This document shows positions 6,306 through 6,703 of a stretch of 6,703 nt of DNA, one piece after another. The stretch comes from Aequorivita sp. (GTDB lineage Bacteria; Bacteroidota; Bacteroidia; Flavobacteriales; Flavobacteriaceae). A program made the position numbers and the translations under genes. The notes under the pieces are model-generated. The model had not been told where the DNA came from, did not search any database, and was given only the letters and a program-made list of their open reading frames with translations. The DNA is taken from NCBI GenBank assembly GCA_002733915.1, contig NVXN01000008.1, positions 67,972 through 74,674 on the forward strand. Direction: 5' to 3'. Numbering within the stretch: position 1 is the stretch's first letter; every line of letters starts with the position of its first letter.

Positions 6306-6703
6306 TTGGTTTTTTGCGCAATACGCCGAAGTACCCACCCATTTAATCGTACTTGAGCTTGTAGGCGTTTTTTTTGGTTTTTTGAGCGTTTGGTTCAGCA
6401 AGCAGGATAATATTTTGGTGTACCCAACCGGAATTATCAGCACGGCAATTTTCGTGTATATACTCGCTGTTTACGGGCTTTTGGGCGACATGATGATAAA
6501 CGCCTACTATTTTGCAATGAGCATTTATGGCTGGTACATTTGGACGCGTAAAGTGGACGAAACCCATTATACGCCTATTACTTCCACCACAAAAACGGAA
6601 CAAAAACTTTCAATCTACATTTTCATTGCAACCTTAATTTTTGTTTTCGCCCTTTATGAATTTTTTGAAAAATGGAACAGTTGGACCGCTTATGTCGATA
6701 CAA
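6289..6703 (+). CDS. pnuC: PnuC/PnuT-family vitamin transporter, first 138 residues (3' end beyond window)
   Basis: Inner-membrane facilitator of the PnuC family, which imports nicotinamide riboside (PnuC), thiamine (PnuT) or riboflavin (PnuX); the substrate is usually trapped by phosphorylation inside the cell. Hydrophobic segments are visible at about residues 18-36, 42-66, 71-86 and 107-126, joined by a polar loop (87-106). Family hallmarks are FGFLSVWFSKQDNILVYPTG (30-48 region) and INAYYFAMSIYGWYIWTRK (70-88), whose YGWYxW sequence belongs to the tryptophan-rich substrate region. Full-length members are about 200-240 residues, so roughly 40% is missing. The ATG at 6289 lies 17 bases inside the end of the thiamine-binding protein gene in another frame, which implies translational coupling. 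That neighbour favours thiamine, but no TPP riboswitch precedes the unit, and nicotinamide riboside remains equally possible. The downstream gene (thiamine kinase or NadR-like ATPase) would decide this. Confidence 0.9.
   Translation, partial: MSPIFDWFFAQYAEVPTHLIVLELVGVFFGFLSVWFSKQDNILVYPTGIISTAIFVYILAVYGLLGDMMINAYYFAMSIYGWYIWTRKVDETHYTPITSTTKTEQKLSIYIFIATLIFVFALYEFFEKWNSWTAYVDT

Overview
The window comes from a low-GC member of the Bacteroidota, most likely a Flavobacteriaceae species. Three things point there. Two well-placed motifs match the Bacteroidetes -7 promoter element TAnnTTTG. Start codons lack clear Shine-Dalgarno sequences and have A/T-rich leaders instead. The gene content (KatG, a 438-residue AhcY, a bacterial GGGP synthase behind a phosphopantetheinyl transferase, and a thiamine-binding protein overlapping PnuC) and an AAATCCC-type heptamer array are familiar from that group. 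The species cannot be named from this sequence.

The left two thirds (1-4487) lie on the minus strand. In transcription order they are ahcY (S-adenosylhomocysteine hydrolase, 4487-3171), a strong hairpin terminator (about 3127-3095), a Vsr-like very-short-patch-repair endonuclease (3046-2576), a YbdL-type PLP methionine aminotransferase (2583-1444) overlapping it by 8 bases, and the first 436 residues of the catalase-peroxidase katG (1310 to beyond base 1). A palindrome sits between the aminotransferase and katG.

The right third (4581-6703) lies on the plus strand, diverging from ahcY across a 93-bp spacer. It begins with a tight two-gene unit, a 4'-phosphopantetheinyl transferase and a PcrB/GGGPS-family prenyl-glycerol-phosphate synthase, with zero bases between stop and start. 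The synthase reading frame ends inside a degenerate AAATCCC heptamer array. After a promoter with a consensus -7 element comes a second unit, a small thiamine-binding (YkoF/MTH1187-type) protein overlapping by 17 bases a PnuC-family vitamin transporter that runs off the right edge.

Functionally, ahcY and the aminotransferase belong to SAM/methionine metabolism, and Vsr would normally repair damage arising from SAM-dependent cytosine methylation, although no methyltransferase is visible. KatG is an oxidative-stress enzyme. The phosphopantetheinyl transferase-GGGPS pair suggests lipid or secondary metabolism, and the last pair suggests uptake of thiamine or nicotinamide riboside. Most of this is ordinary chromosomal content. 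I see no clearly new defence or mobile system. The best leads are the zinc-ligand-less Vsr-like nuclease, the repeat-encoded synthase tail, the phosphopantetheinyl transferase-GGGPS pairing and the palindrome upstream of katG.
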